Counted from the stretch's first letter, positions 1 through 11,321 are shown. The stretch: 64,000 nt of DNA from Phaseolus vulgaris (GCF_000499845.2 NC_023759.2:48582172-48646171), one strand, 5' to 3'. Numbers and translations: made by a program. The notes: generated from the letters alone by a model not told the origin.

Positions 1-2436
1 TGAGATTTAATTAAACTTAAAGTCAACGTCTTAATAGATTGAATTTCTACTTTCACGTCATTTCCTTTATAAAATAAAACTAGAATATAGTATTTAATCA
101 TGATCAAATCATATTATAATTCATAATTATAATATAAATGGAAAAGAGAAATTCAACGATTAGTTATTCTTTCAGGATTTAGAAGGGTGGCATCAGACAC
201 TATTATCTCTTAAAATGCAAAGTTGGTCTCTTGACAACAGAATAGAATGCCTCCTTCACTTTGCATAAAGTGGGAAGCTGTCACTATTCTTCTCCTTATG
301 TGACCAATTATTGGAATCTTATTTAATTAGCTTGCACTTGCCATAGAACTATCTTAAAGTTATGCCTTTCTACATAAATTTCCCGAGACAGATTAACTTT
401 TTTGCAAAACTCAGCTTTTCATTTAAAGTACACTTTCTAGTTCTTGCACATTACTTACTATGTGTATGTTTTGAATAATACCAATGTGCTAAAGGCTTTA
501 GTTAACATTTTCCATTTACTGTTTTGAAGTTGGCTGCAAGATAAAATGGTTTATTTTGTTCCTTTGATATGATATATGACTATATACAACTTTCAGAGTT
601 ATTGTTGTCCCTTTCCTCAAATTTTATATATGATCGTCTACATTTTTGAATTATGGTCACTACGAAAAACAAAATGAGGTTGCATGTAAGAAAAAAAATG
701 GTTTGGGGTAGCACATTAAGAAAGGAATCACATGCCCGGAATTTAGAATTAAAAAAGTGTACTCATACACTTTTTCTTGGTTGGGATCAGCCATCCCTTT
801 TTTGCCTCTTCATTATTCTTTGCCACTCCTAATGAAGTTGCATGCCAACTATGAGTTGTAGGGTTTCATCACATCAGATTTATCACATACAAATTTAAAA
901 TACAATATAGAAGAATATCAATACTATATCATACTGAGAAGGTTCTCCATGTATTTAGTGCTTTGTTGTTGTGGTTCTCCTAATGTATTTCTGTTTGATT
1001 TGATGATTATAGAGTTTGACAGAATTTGACTTTTAATCAATTTTTTATAAAGATCGTGAAATGTCTATTTTTATTTTATTTATTCTGATAAAAAAATATA
1101 ATGCATTAAATTCTCCGTATATGCATACATGTGTATTGGTTTTTCATTTACATTGCTGCACAAAGAGAGAGTTGTTGACGCTCAGAATTTATTCTGATTT
1201 TACAGATCATAAAGATGATGGCACCAGATGCTGAGTTTAATGTTCCTTGCATTATTTTGCATATGTTTGGTTCTTTTGCATATACCTTGGAGTGTGTGCA
1301 ACATTCAAGCGGTTGAGGAACACCACAAAAATTAGGAAATGATTATCACCTCCAACTCCATCTTTGTCTCACTCATTTAAATTTTGGCCCAACTCAAACT
1401 CTCTTTTTTTTCTTACAACTTTTTAAGGTTAATAGAAATTTTGTTAATCTTAATATATTACTGGTTTTTGTTAATAATATGAACCAATTCCAGGTACATA
1501 TTCCATCCTTAAAAAATGTGCATGCTCTTTTTTTATGAAAACAGACCTAAGTTTATTAGTGAGGAGTGATGGAACACATGACCTAATGAGTATTTTAGCA
1601 TAAAATATGTGTTTGAAAAAAGAATAAGTAATTATGTATTTAAGATAATAATGATTTTTCCATTTATAATCTATTATCCAGTGTCTTTATTGAGAAAAAA
1701 ACATTTATTTTTAAGTAAAAATTATTATATGTATAATGATTTTATAATGGTGTTTTTAAATTCATAATCAAGTATCCATTACCATAGTCGATTATGAGTA
1801 CTTGTAATTGTAATTGTAAATGGTGATCTGTAATTATAGTTTTAATAAAAAATTGTGTAAGAAATATATTATATATTTTTTTAGAGAGTGTGTTTTTTTT
1901 AACAAACTCTCTATTAATTAAAATTGATTAAGTAGAAAATAAAACTCATGAAAAGGTTATCATTTATAGTAGTAAATTTCGGTAAATATATAAAAAGAGC
2001 TAAACATTATTTATTTTCGAATTGATCATCAGACTCAAAGGAATGGAGCAACATTAGCCGTTAACGTGAATCTAATTCATTTATGAAAATGTGAATCTAA
2101 TTCAAAACTATATATAAGGAATCCAAGTTTTTGGGTGTTAAATACTAAAATAAAAAAGCTCAAGAAAACAAAATCCATCTCAAATATAACATATTTAAAA
2201 ACTTCAAATTCAGGTTTTACAATTTTATAATTAAATATTTTCAAGCTATTATATTGTACATAAATGGTGGTCAACCCATACTGCTATTTAAAACATTCAA
2301 TGTTAGTCGTATTAACGTAAATCAATTTTTTTTGAATAATTAGTCTTAAATAAAAAGTACTATATGTTATTAGTTTAGGTTAATAACAAGATAAAATACA
2401 ACGGATATAAAATATAGAATTTAATATATATAAAAA

Positions 2437-2468
<32 letters not shown>

Positions 2469-2580
2469 ATTATACACTTGTTTTGGATTTGAGATGTCTA
2501 TACTATTCTTCTAGGTGTATATATTCACCTTATAAAAAATTATTAATTGGAAATGACGACCAACTAACGACCCTTCCTAA
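1..2580. other. gene-poor AT-rich intergenic DNA
   Basis: No convincing coding region on either strand; open frames are short and low-complexity. There is a perfect AT dinucleotide run at about 2445-2467 and a short hairpin CACTTT-GCAT-AAAGTG near 258-273. A 34-codon open stretch follows a splice-acceptor-like sequence near 1204-1310, but nothing supports it as a gene. Confidence 0.6.
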
Positions 2581-2619
2581 GGACACATGTCTCATAAGAT
2601 AAGAACTAAAAGACACAAA

Positions 2620-2677
2620 CACGTGTCTAACAGGCAAAGCAGAAACAGCAGAAACTGACACGTGTAAAACACGTGGC
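2620..2677 (+). promoter_or_regulatory. cluster of three ABRE/G-box motifs
   Basis: CACGTGTC (2620-2627), GACACGTGT (2657-2665) and CACGTGGC (2670-2677) lie within 58 bp, 70-125 bp upstream of a TATA box. CACGTGGC is the canonical ABA-response element bound by AREB/ABF bZIP factors. Multiple ABREs close together are the usual arrangement in ABA- and dehydration-induced promoters, so the downstream gene is inferred to be stress-inducible. Confidence 0.75.
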
Positions 2678-2744
2678 TCATAAATCTAGAGGAAGTCCTC
2701 CAATCACAAAACCCAAACTTATCGCATTCCTCCCAACACTACAC

Positions 2745-2751
2745 TATAAAA
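2745..2751 (+). promoter_or_regulatory. TATA box of the small Cys-rich gene
   Basis: TATAAAA, 81 bp before the chosen start codon. It lies downstream of an in-frame upstream ATG at 2673, so that ATG is unlikely to be transcribed, which is why 2826 was chosen as the start. Confidence 0.7.
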
Positions 2752-2825
2752 CCAGACCAAACTCTCCCTCATCAACAACAGCAACATCAACATCAGCAAA
2801 AACCAAAACACAAAAGACATCGAAA

Positions 2826-3056
2826 ATGGTTGGAATTGGGGTTCCGATTTGCGTGCAATGCGGTACGAGGAGCAACCCTTGCCGGTGCAAGGTGGTGGGG
2901 CCGACACTGGGGTTTGTGGCGTTTGCGGCGGCGGCGGTGGTTGAGTGGCCGGTGGGAGCTCTTGTCTATTGCTTTCGCCACACAAAGGGTCGTAAAATTA
3001 TGGGTCATCCAGCTTCGGTCATATACCCTTCAGTCACCAATGCCATTCCCATCTAA
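2826..3056 (+). CDS. small Cys-rich plant protein, 76 aa, function unknown
   Basis: Single-exon reading frame starting MVGIGVPICVQC and ending TNAIPI. The N-terminus holds a compact Cys cluster (C9, C12, C19, C21; pattern CxxC-x6-CxC), followed by a Gly/Ala/Val-rich hydrophobic stretch (about residues 25-50) and a basic segment FRHTKGRK. The hydrophobic part could contact a membrane, but no signal peptide is evident. I recall similar uncharacterised short proteins in legumes and other dicots but cannot name a family. Codon composition is GC-rich compared with the surroundings. ABREs and a TATA box just upstream suggest ABA/drought induction. The frame stays open upstream to 2673, but that portion covers the promoter. 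The minus-strand frames over this locus are shadows. Confidence 0.65.
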   Translation: MVGIGVPICVQCGTRSNPCRCKVVGPTLGFVAFAAAAVVEWPVGALVYCFRHTKGRKIMGHPASVIYPSVTNAIPI

Positions 3057-3840
3057 TTAACTATATATTATAAATTCATATAATCTTTATTATATGGTTT
3101 TCACTATGCTATTTTAGGCTGTGTTATTAATGTACGTTTTATAATGTACGTATATACGTGTATGTATGTATGTATACATAATAAACTAAGCAGTCTTTTT
3201 TTCTGCTTCTTAATTTTATATTAGTGGAACCTATGGGAGGATTATGTGGTGTTTTTGTTATGATAATAGCTTAATTGGTAAGATCCTTTGTGATTAATGA
3301 CAATGCTACGCGCAATCAACTTTAATAACCATGTGCTATTAATATAACCAGTTTTGCATAGGCGATTAATAAATGATAAATTATTTATATAACATTTTTT
3401 TAAGTTCTCTCTTTTTAAATATAGCAATTTAATTAATTTCTAAGCTCTTCAAACTAATAAAACTCACGACTTTAAAATAAGTAGTAAATAATTGGGTTAA
3501 AAGGGAAAAAGTTAAAACCATAAAATAAAATAAGTTTATCTGTAAACTAAAATTAATTTATAACTATTTAAAAATAAAATTTGAAAGAATTTATATGTAA
3601 AAGTTTATAAAAAAAAATATTTAATTTAATTTTGTAATTTTAATTTAGAAATAAAGAAATTTTAATTTTTTTAAGTGTTTATATAAAATTTATGAAAATA
3701 TTTTAATTAATAATATAATTAGTTTACATTAATTTACAGTTTCAAAAAGTTTCTAACATAAAACTAAGCATTATGATTATAATAATGGCTAATTTTTTTA
3801 TGAAAAAAAATATAAAAAGTTTATGATAGTTGTTTTAAAA
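3057..3840. other. intergenic AT-rich spacer
   Basis: 3' flank of the small gene, including an ATGT-rich stretch at 3140-3180, then low-complexity A/T sequence. No gene seen. Confidence 0.6.
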
Positions 3841-4447
3841 CTAGGAATGAGTGAGTGATGTGATGTGTGATGAAGCCGTTTTCCTTTTTACTCTGAAGAG
3901 TTCAGTCTTGTTTTGTTCTTCTTCCTTTCTCCTTTGTCTTCTCCAAACACATTCACAAATTAACCTTTGGAAGTTTCTGATATGAGAATGCACCCACCAT
4001 TCTTCTCGACCTTCAATTAAGCTTCCTATTAGGAATTGGAAAGCCAATTCTCTCAAATCAGAGGGTGGGAGAACATCTTTGTACCAGGTCTGAAATGCTT
4101 CTTTTCCTCATTCTTCCGATTTTGCCTGCATGTTTGGATTTTCTTTTTTTACAAATTTTCGTTTTTGGTCGATTTCACATACCCAGTTTCATAGTGTACG
4201 GTAAATCTGTGAGAATTTTTGCTAGAAGTTGGATTAATTGTCAAAAATTGAAACTTGGCATTTACCCTTTTGAGGAAACGATATTAGTTTTTAGAAGGGT
4301 TGGGAAATTAAATTGAAATGTAGAGTATTATGAAACATATTGTGGAATTAGTTATGTGATGGTGTAAAGGAATGAGTATGCTCAAAGTTATGTATATGGT
4401 GTAAAAGCTTGACCTGCAAAAACTGGTGAGACTGGGGGCAATCTCCT

Positions 4448-4538
4448 CGCATACTCGCTCCGGTCCTCACAGCTGACGATCCGCCGTGCGAGTCAGCTCG
4501 ATCTCCTCTACAAAATCGTTGAATCGTCCGAGTATGCG
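4448..4538. repeat. nested inverted repeats in a GC-rich island
   Basis: CGCATACTCG (4448-4457) pairs with CGAGTATGCG (4529-4538). Inside it, AGCTGAC (4471-4477) pairs with GTCAGCT (4492-4498). The island is markedly more GC-rich than the surrounding intron. It could be a transposon remnant or an RNA structure; no family recognised. Confidence 0.6.
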
Positions 4539-4789
4539 AGTATACTCGCGATTTTGACAAGACCCAACAACTGAATCATAGAGAGAAGAATTTGGAATCG
4601 TTGTAGTGCGATCCTGAGTTAAACTAACGGAGAGACCATAGGTGTTGGTTCTGACTTAGACCAAAGCATGTTGGCTTTCTGCAAAATATATCTTTGATGT
4701 ATTTTGTCTAGGATAAGTGAATGCTACCATCTCTGTTCCAAGAAGTTTCAATTCCAAGGAAATAATGTAAGGAACCTAAGTCTTTCAAG

Positions 4790-5955
4790 GCAACGTGTTA
4801 CTTAAAAATTTAATAAGAGATGCAATGGCATGAGAAGAACTTCCGGTGATGATAATATCATCAAAATATATGAGAATAAACGTAGTAAAACTATTTGAAA
4901 ACAGAGTAAACAGGTGACGTTAAAAGTATTGGAAAACATAGTAAACAAAGAGGGATCACTTTTATTAGGAGTGAAGCCAAAGGAGGAGTTTGACTTAGCT
5001 TGTGAAACCAAGAAAGTGGTGCTTGTTTGAGCTCATAAATAGCCTTTATTAGCTTGCATACAAGAGTAGAATCCTTGGATATAAAGCCTGGAGGTTGCTG
5101 CATATACACAGTTCCATCCAAATCTATTTGATGTTTTGGCCACTGAGATTATAAAGCTTTGGTGAGAACAAGACATATGGTAGTAGGCCTAACAACGGGA
5201 CTAAAAGTATCAGTGTAATCCAATCCTGCGGTTTGATGAAAGCCTTTGACGACAAAAAACCTCGTTTTGTGTGGCTGGAAACTCCCATTTGCATTAAATT
5301 TGTTCTTAAAAAACCATATGCAGCCAACCTTAGTTGCACCAGCAAGGAGAGTGGTGAGGTTTCCCAAGTATTATTGGCAAGTAGAGCATTGCACTCATGT
5401 TGCATGGCAGGTACCAATCTGGATTGTTGAGTGCATCGTGAAGTGTAGTTGGTTCAGCATACGAAGAAGTAGTAGTAGTAAGAATCTTTGGTTTGAAGAC
5501 ACCAGCTTTGGCTCTAGTAATCATAGGATGAAAATTCTTGGTTGGTGAGGGAGAAGGAATGCTCGGATGAGTTGGAGAAGAAGGTGTAGAGCAAGAATCA
5601 CCATGATCCTGCAGAAAAAGTACAAGAATGATGAAAAGAAAGAAGACATAGAGGCCATCGTTAAATTTTCCATGAAGGAGTATTCCTTGGTGTTTAACAT
5701 AGTGTTGGTTACGATTAAACTCAAAGAACGCATTGTTGTCTTTAGCAAACTTTGAAACGTTATTAAATTCTTGGTAATCTGAGGAACATGTAAGAGTTTA
5801 TTAAGAGAGACTTGTGTTGAAGTGTGTGGCAGAGTGTACATATCATTGACAATATGATGAATGGACAAACTTGTACCGTTACCTATCTTGACCATATCAG
5901 AACCAGTATATATATGCAGAACGATATGCAAAATAGAACCGATGCACCCATGCAT
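4790..5955 (-). mobile_element. degenerate Ty1/copia fragment, antisense in ITPK4 intron
   Basis: Minus-strand frames show pieces of a copia polyprotein in the expected order. The protease/GAG-pre-integrase boundary is at about 5955-5650 (GNGTSLSIHHI, LHVPQITKNLI). A linker follows (MITRAKAGVFKPKI, near 5524), then RVT_2 reverse transcriptase at about 5430-4800 ([33 protein letters not shown] and a YFDD catalytic box near 4860). The RT is split among three frames, so it is inactive. The integrase core expected between pre-integrase and the linker is missing, so an internal deletion has joined them. No LTRs are visible. It lies in the reverse direction within the ITPK4 leader intron. Confidence 0.9.
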
Positions 5956-6233
5956 ACCAATACTACATAATATTCATTTTTAAGCAGTTGATTATATTAA
6001 ATATGGAAGTTAAGTAAACCTTGTATCTAGATTTCTCTCTTTCTAAATTTTATGGTGGTTTGATGGTGTTCGTCATTATCAACCTAATTAAATAGATTGA
6101 TTCTAAAATTTACGTATATTTATATATTGCATGTTTGGTGAAATAACTACGTCATACTTTTCCACTTTCTATGTTTTTAAACTTATATTAATTACAGTTT
6201 CATTTTTTTTGGTAGTGCTGCATCCTCTTTCAG

Positions 6234-7676
6234 ATGGGTATAGTGAGGGGGGTGATTTTGGATGAATCAGTTCTCTTGGCTGAAAGTGATGATGATCAAA
6301 CTACATCTACTCTACGTCCAGGAGCTGAGTCTCTCACCCGGACACTCTTCCTGTCCAAAATCCATAGCGGAATTGCTTATGATTCGGGTCTTCTGGACGA
6401 CAAGGTGAGTATTCTTAAAGGAATTGCTAATCTGTACTCACTTGATTGCTTTGCCCTGAATGACTCTGCAACTGAGGCTAAGCCTGGATGGAGTAATACT
6501 GATGATGGAAGTGTTATTTATCTGGTTTCAAATAAGAAGGAGTTCTTACCTAAGTTAAACCGCTATAATTGGCTTATTGTTGTTCTGAATGTTGGAGGCG
6601 AAAGTTCATGTCACAATCTTAATATACTAAAGATTGAAAGCTTAGAAGAGTTGCCATTGACCATATGCCGCTTAAATAAGAAATTAATCGGAACCAATGC
6701 TGTGACTGTGGGTTACACAATGAAGCCTTCGCGTGTGGAAGATTTTGCAAAGAGGGGTGCGTTTCCTTTGTGTCCTACTCAACACGGGTTGATGTTCGTG
6801 CCTCTCACATCCAATATGTCATTATCATCTCAGCTGAAGGATGTTGACATAGTTCTCCACAAAGCCACTGATGAAATATTATCTATTGAAGACGATAAAC
6901 TTACTTTTAAACAGAACATGCAAGCATTGCAAAAATATTTGGATCAGCACCAGGATATCTGTGTGATTGATCCACTGAGTTACATCTATCCTTTATTGGA
7001 TAGGTTAGAAATTCAACAAGTTCTACTTGGCTTGGTAGAACTGAACACTGAAGGTAAATGTTTGATCCGAGGGGCCCATTTTTGTAAGGTTGATAACTTT
7101 GATGAATTTGATTTTGCAACTGGACTATCTGAAGCTAGATTGTCTCTTCCATGTATAGTGAAACCTAAAGTTGCTTGTGGTGTCAGTGATGCACATAAGA
7201 TGGCAATTGTTTTCAGAGTTGATGATTTTAAGAATTTAAGTGTTCCTCTTCCAGCTGTTATTCAAGAATATGTGGATCACTCATCCACTTTGTACAAATT
7301 TTATGTCTTGGGTGAAAAAAATTTCTATGCTGTCAAGAAGTCAATACCAAATGCTGATATTTTGATGAAATCATATAACGGTGATGAGCTCAAACCTCTT
7401 TTGTTTGATAGCTTAAAATCTCTGCCCACTGCTGACAGTATCACAAGTAATGAGTCTATTGACCTTAAGTTGGTTACAGATGCAGCAAATTGGCTTAGGA
7501 GAAGGCTTCATCTTACCATCTTTGGTTTTGATGTTGTGATTCAGGAAGGTACTTGTGACCATGTAATTGTGGATGTAAACTATCTCCCATCATTTAAGGA
7601 AGTTCCTGATGACATCGCCATTCTTGCTTTCTGGGAGGCTATTAGAAATAAGTTTGACTGTAGCGTGTCTAAATAA
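6234..7676 (+). CDS. ITPK4: inositol-tetrakisphosphate kinase family protein, ITPK4 type
   Basis: 480 aa from one coding exon. It matches the plant ITPK4 subgroup (Arabidopsis At2g43980, about 488 aa) along its length: an N-terminal ITPK-like half including MKPSRVEDFAKRGAFPLCPT (near residues 163-182), then an ATP-grasp kinase domain. That domain contains CVIDPLSYIYPLLDR (near 240), LPCIVKPKVACG (near 307), IQEYVDHSS (342-350), FYVLGEKNFYAVKKS and the C-terminal FGFDVV...VDVNYLPSFK segment (429-453), whose Asp and Asn bind Mg-ATP in the family. ITPKs phosphorylate inositol tris/tetrakisphosphates in the cytosol on the way to phytate; subgroup 4 is divergent and also linked to isomerase activity. 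The ATG immediately follows an AG acceptor, implying a leader intron. The downstream neighbour is convergent. Confidence 0.93.
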   Translation: MGIVRGVILDESVLLAESDDDQTTSTLRPGAESLTRTLFLSKIHSGIAYDSGLLDDKVSILKGIANLYSLDCFALNDSATEAKPGWSNTDDGSVIYLVSNKKEFLPKLNRYNWLIVVLNVGGESSCHNLNILKIESLEELPLTICRLNKKLIGTNAVTVGYTMKPSRVEDFAKRGAFPLCPTQHGLMFVPLTSNMSLSSQLKDVDIVLHKATDEILSIEDDKLTFKQNMQALQKYLDQHQDICVIDPLSYIYPLLDRLEIQQVLLGLVELNTEGKCLIRGAHFCKVDNFDEFDFATGLSEARLSLPCIVKPKVACGVSDAHKMAIVFRVDDFKNLSVPLPAVIQEYVDHSSTLYKFYVLGEKNFYAVKKSIPNADILMKSYNGDELKPLLFDSLKSLPTADSITSNESIDLKLVTDAANWLRRRLHLTIFGFDVVIQEGTCDHVIVDVNYLPSFKEVPDDIAILAFWEAIRNKFDCSVSK

Positions 7677-7785
7677 GGATTTGTTTAAACTTTGTGACTA
7701 TTTGACATGGAATAATGTCAATGATTGCATCACACCATAGGCAATCGATCATATCAAGCTGAAATGGGATTGAATAACTCGTTAT

Positions 7786-7901
7786 TGCTTATTTGAAGTT
7801 TAGAATACTTGCACTCGTTACTAATGCAATCTAATGTTTCTTCTGCTTATTTGAAGTTTGGAATACTTGCACTTGTTGCTAATGCAATCTAATATTTCTT
7901 C
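7786..7901. repeat. 58-bp tandem duplication in ITPK4 3' region
   Basis: Two copies with a 58-bp period (7786-7843 and 7844-7901), each starting TGCTTATTTGAAGTTT and differing at a few positions, plus a short partial third copy. It lies about 110 bp after the ITPK4 stop, probably in the 3' UTR. Confidence 0.85.
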
Positions 7902-8498
7902 TGCTATTTGATGTTATATAACTTTGCAAGAAATTTTTAGGTAGAATTATTGGCATTTAAACTGTTAACATGTGCTAGATTCTGTGGGTTATATTAAAAA
8001 TACTTGATTTCACTATTTATTTCTTACTTGTTCAATTTTGCAAATTTACATCTCAATTTTTTTCGAATTTGATCTCCTATAATTTTAATTCTGAAACTAT
8101 AGTTCATCTGTTAAATTTAATTTTAATATTTAAAGAAGGAAATTTACTTCTAAGAGCTAAGAGCCATTACCATGAACATTTTCGTCAAATATTGGATCTT
8201 AAATTAATAAATGGACTAATATTACATTATCAAAATAGTGGAGGGATCAAATTTGTAAATTTAAGAAGGTATAGATCAATATTTCTAGTAAAACATTTAA
8301 AAAAGTACTTGTCTCTAGAAAATACATTTCCAGACTTTACTACAATGGGGTGGAAATTACATCTGATATTAGCACTTCTAATCTATAAATGTATATATAA
8401 ACATGTCTATATATATATAAGGTACAGATTTTAGGACAAAACTAAATTGCTACAGAAGCACCTAACATGTAAATAATGGCTTGCTTCTGCATAAATGA
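7902..8498. other. convergent intergenic spacer
   Basis: AT-rich spacer between the ITPK4 and PADRE 3' ends. CAAATTTACATCTC near 8041-8055 and a partly complementary GATCAAATTTGTAAATTTAAG near 8246-8266 suggest an old MITE, but the match is weak. No gene. Confidence 0.45.
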
Positions 8499-11321
8499 CT
8501 ATCTGGAAGGACTGGTATAGACTAGTGAGTTTTGAGTTGCTGCTGATTCCTCATGAGTTTCTCCTTGTTCTACTGGACTGAAACTCACCCTTTTCTGAAG
8601 AAAAAAAGAAATCATATAAGTTATTCCCTGAAGAGTTACATATTAACTAATTAATATGTGTGAATTAAGATGCAATCTGCAATTTCAACGATCCTTTGCA
8701 TTGATAACTAAACAAATTACTAGGACACTACAAATATCATAGGCGGCAAATTCAGACCACGAAATTTTCTACACTTGTTTCTTGCTAACTTGGGTTTCAA
8801 CTTCCAAAGACCTTCAGTAATGACTTAGGCCACACGTTTATGAAGTTGCTAAAGACAGCTAGTAAACTAGGAATACTTATAATGATTCCTCGTGCTACAT
8901 TTCTCAGCATAGTTGCTGACAAACCGACAATGTTGACGTTTTGGCATGGTAACTATTACCCTATGGCAGACAAAGATGCAGAAAGTGTGCCAAGTGTTCA
9001 AAACCAAATCACAGTAGCCTCTATCACACAAATTTTCAAGGTAGGATTGAGAAATAAAAAGAAGAAAAAAAACTTGCTTCTAAAAGTAATGGATGAAGTG
9101 TGATTTTAGTTTAGCGCGTATGTGCCCATTACTTTCAAAACTATTATTTGCATAATCATTACTATGAATAAAATTGTTGAAAGGTGCTTTATATTAAAAG
9201 TAATCATTCAGAAATTAGATAAAAACCGAGATAAGTATCAATAACAAGTTGTTGTGTTTTTAAATGTTACAAGAGAGAAATATGATTAATGTTAAAAAAA
9301 ATGTTTGGCCAATTTGAATGAAATTTTTTAATGTAGAAAACTTAAATATACGACTTTTCATGGTTTCACTCCCACCACGTTGGCATGAGTTTTAGTTTTA
9401 ATTTCACCATTTGTGGTAAAAACAATTATTTCAAGAATAATTTATGCAACATGTTTTAATTTAACGCACAACTATGATTTAACTCTTCAAAAAGCTTTTA
9501 AAACACGAGCACCGACTTTTGATGCTATCCTACGTTTGACTTGTGCCTATAAATTTGCATCTTTTGATTGAATGGTAAAAAATGAATGAGAACTAAGAAT
9601 ACGGCGAGGGCATGTTACTGACCATGTTAGATAGCTTTGGAAGAAACCACAGAAGAACCAAAAGAGAACAAACAAAAATAAGAAGAAAAAGAAGAAAACA
9701 ACGTGAAATACCCAACTCATGACTCAATGCATTATCCTCACAAGTTAAAACTTGCAATATAATTTTATTTCCCCAAACACTATCATTAGCATCAGCAAGT
9801 TAAAGTGATTGCTACTATTATCATTAACTATAATTTGTACGCATAAAAATTAAGTATAGTTTATCTCAACTATGCTTTCAGCCACAAGATTTCTCTGTCT
9901 AGATTTTTGATTTGCCGCTATTTTGATTCTTGAGTTAGAAAATGTCAAAAGTTAACATTAAAATTTGATTTTTGTATTCATATATATATCATCTTTCGGG
10001 TGGTCAACTAGAAAAACGGCAATTTCGGATGTTGAATCACAAAATTTGTGTTTATATTAAGATAAGACAGAACAACTCAATCTAAGAAGATATCACATCA
10101 TTTAATACAAATTTAACAAGTCAGTTGGAATATACTGCCAATATAACTACATGTTATAATGCATAATAATTTATTAACTTTTATAGCCACATCTTAAAAT
10201 ATTTCGAATGATTTTTTTTATTAAAAACATCAAATTTATACTAACGTAAACAACCACTAAAATCGAACTTCGCATCATCAAATTGTATATTTTTTTTAAA
10301 TTAGTATTTTGGGCAATATTTAATCGAATTCATTGTAAACTTTTCTTTCTTCAAAAGGAAAAAAACTATGAAAAATGCAGAAAGTCTAAATAATAGTAAG
10401 ATTTTTACCGTGAAAAACGTATAACAAACAAACTTTTACATGTTGGAATTATTCCTCCCCTTCTTTTTCTTTCTTTTAATTCTTTTATTTACGATATTCA
10501 AACACAATCTTTATCCTGTTCTGATGAAATATACGATATAAATCTTCATATAATAATAAAAAATATGATTTTAAATTAATGTTTAGATAAATCTTCATGT
10601 GTATGTATGTACGCAACAAAACTATAGTGCACGTTGTAGCAAGCAAAGTATCGAAAGAGCCGAAGAAGATCACCAAAACATTCAAATAAAATGTCAAAGA
10701 TTTCAGAACACAATTCACAACATTAAAATAATCAAACAAAATTAAACCAACACAACATACCCTTTGCGATTTCCGATTGCGAAGCTCCTTTTCGGCCTCC
10801 ACCACCGTTGCGCCGCCGTCCACGGCGGCGGCATTGTTCCCCATGTACAAACTTAAGATCTTCTCCGCCACCTCGCCCCCGTCGTGGCTCTCCTCCATGA
10901 GCCTCTCCAACTGGGCCTTGGGCACCCTCATTCTCACCCTGGTGGGCCCACTGCTGTCTGGGCCCGGCCTATTCTTCACCACGGCGAGGTCCGAAACGGA
11001 GCGTTTCGACAGCATCAAGAAATCAAGCCTATCCTTGGCGTTCATGCCACGGATCCCACTGGATCGCACCCTCCTCGTTAGTGGTTCGGGCCGAACCTTG
11101 GGTAACTCCACCAAGAAATAGAGCTTCCTGGGCCTGAGCTCGTGGTGGGGCTCCAAGGGCTTAGCCCGAGGCCCGAAGTTTTTAACTGCGTGAGAGTCTA
11201 GCAGAACGTGTCCGGGGTAGTCCTTAACGACGTCGTTTGCTGTAGCTGGAGTCTTGAGCTTGAACGTTTCACCATCTATTTTCATCACCTTTGCTTTTTT
11301 ACTCCCCATAGCGTTTCCCAT
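8499..11321 (-). CDS. PADRE-domain (DUF4228) protein, At1g66480-like
   Basis: Two coding exons on the minus strand: 11321-10761 and 8594-8499, joined in phase 0 across AGG|GTATGT and TTTCTTCAG|AAAAGG. The product is 218 aa. Exon 1 gives MGNAMGSKKAKVMKIDGETF, the hallmark start of PADRE proteins, then VLLDSHAVKNFG, KLYFLVELP, a MNAKDRLDFLMLSKRSVSD segment and RVRMRVPKAQLERLMEE. Exon 2 gives KRVSFSPVEQGETHEE and ends SPSR; the (K/R)xVSF tail is typical of the At1g66480 group. An upstream in-frame ATG (11375) exists, but MGN is the family start and would allow N-myristoylation. Without the distant exon the frame reads into intron. PADRE genes are often pathogen- or abiotic-stress-responsive; the biochemical role is unknown. 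Confidence 0.87.
8595..10760 (-). other. 2.17-kb intron of the PADRE gene
   Basis: AT-rich intron with canonical GTATGT donor and polypyrimidine/CAG acceptor. An 87-codon plus-strand frame at 8840-9103 ends at a donor-like AAG|GTAGG but resembles nothing known to me and is probably chance. No clear transposon termini. Confidence 0.7.

Larger units (their letters stand above)
3860..6233 (+). other. ITPK4 5'-UTR exon and leader intron (approximate)
   Basis: A pyrimidine-rich leader ends at a plausible donor CAG|GTCTGA (intron from 4088). The ITPK4 start codon lies directly after an acceptor CTCTTTCAG (6231-6233). The implied leader intron is about 2.15 kb and carries a GC-rich inverted-repeat island (4430-4560) and an antisense copia fragment (about 4790-5955). 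The left limit of the exon is a guess because no clear TATA box was found. Transcript reads spanning 4087/6234 would confirm the intron. Confidence 0.55.

Noticed and set aside
2673..2825. Upstream in-frame extension of the small Cys-rich gene (127-aa version)
   Set aside because: It overlaps the ABRE cluster and TATA box, so it should not be transcribed; translation most likely starts at 2826.
8840..9103. 87-codon plus-strand frame within the PADRE intron
   Set aside because: No recognisable motif, ends in a poly-Lys tail, and is antisense within an intron; likely chance.
10485..10760. C-terminal 92 codons of the minus-strand 296-codon frame
   Set aside because: This is intron read-through after a strong AGG|GTATGT donor; the real C-terminus is at 8594-8499.
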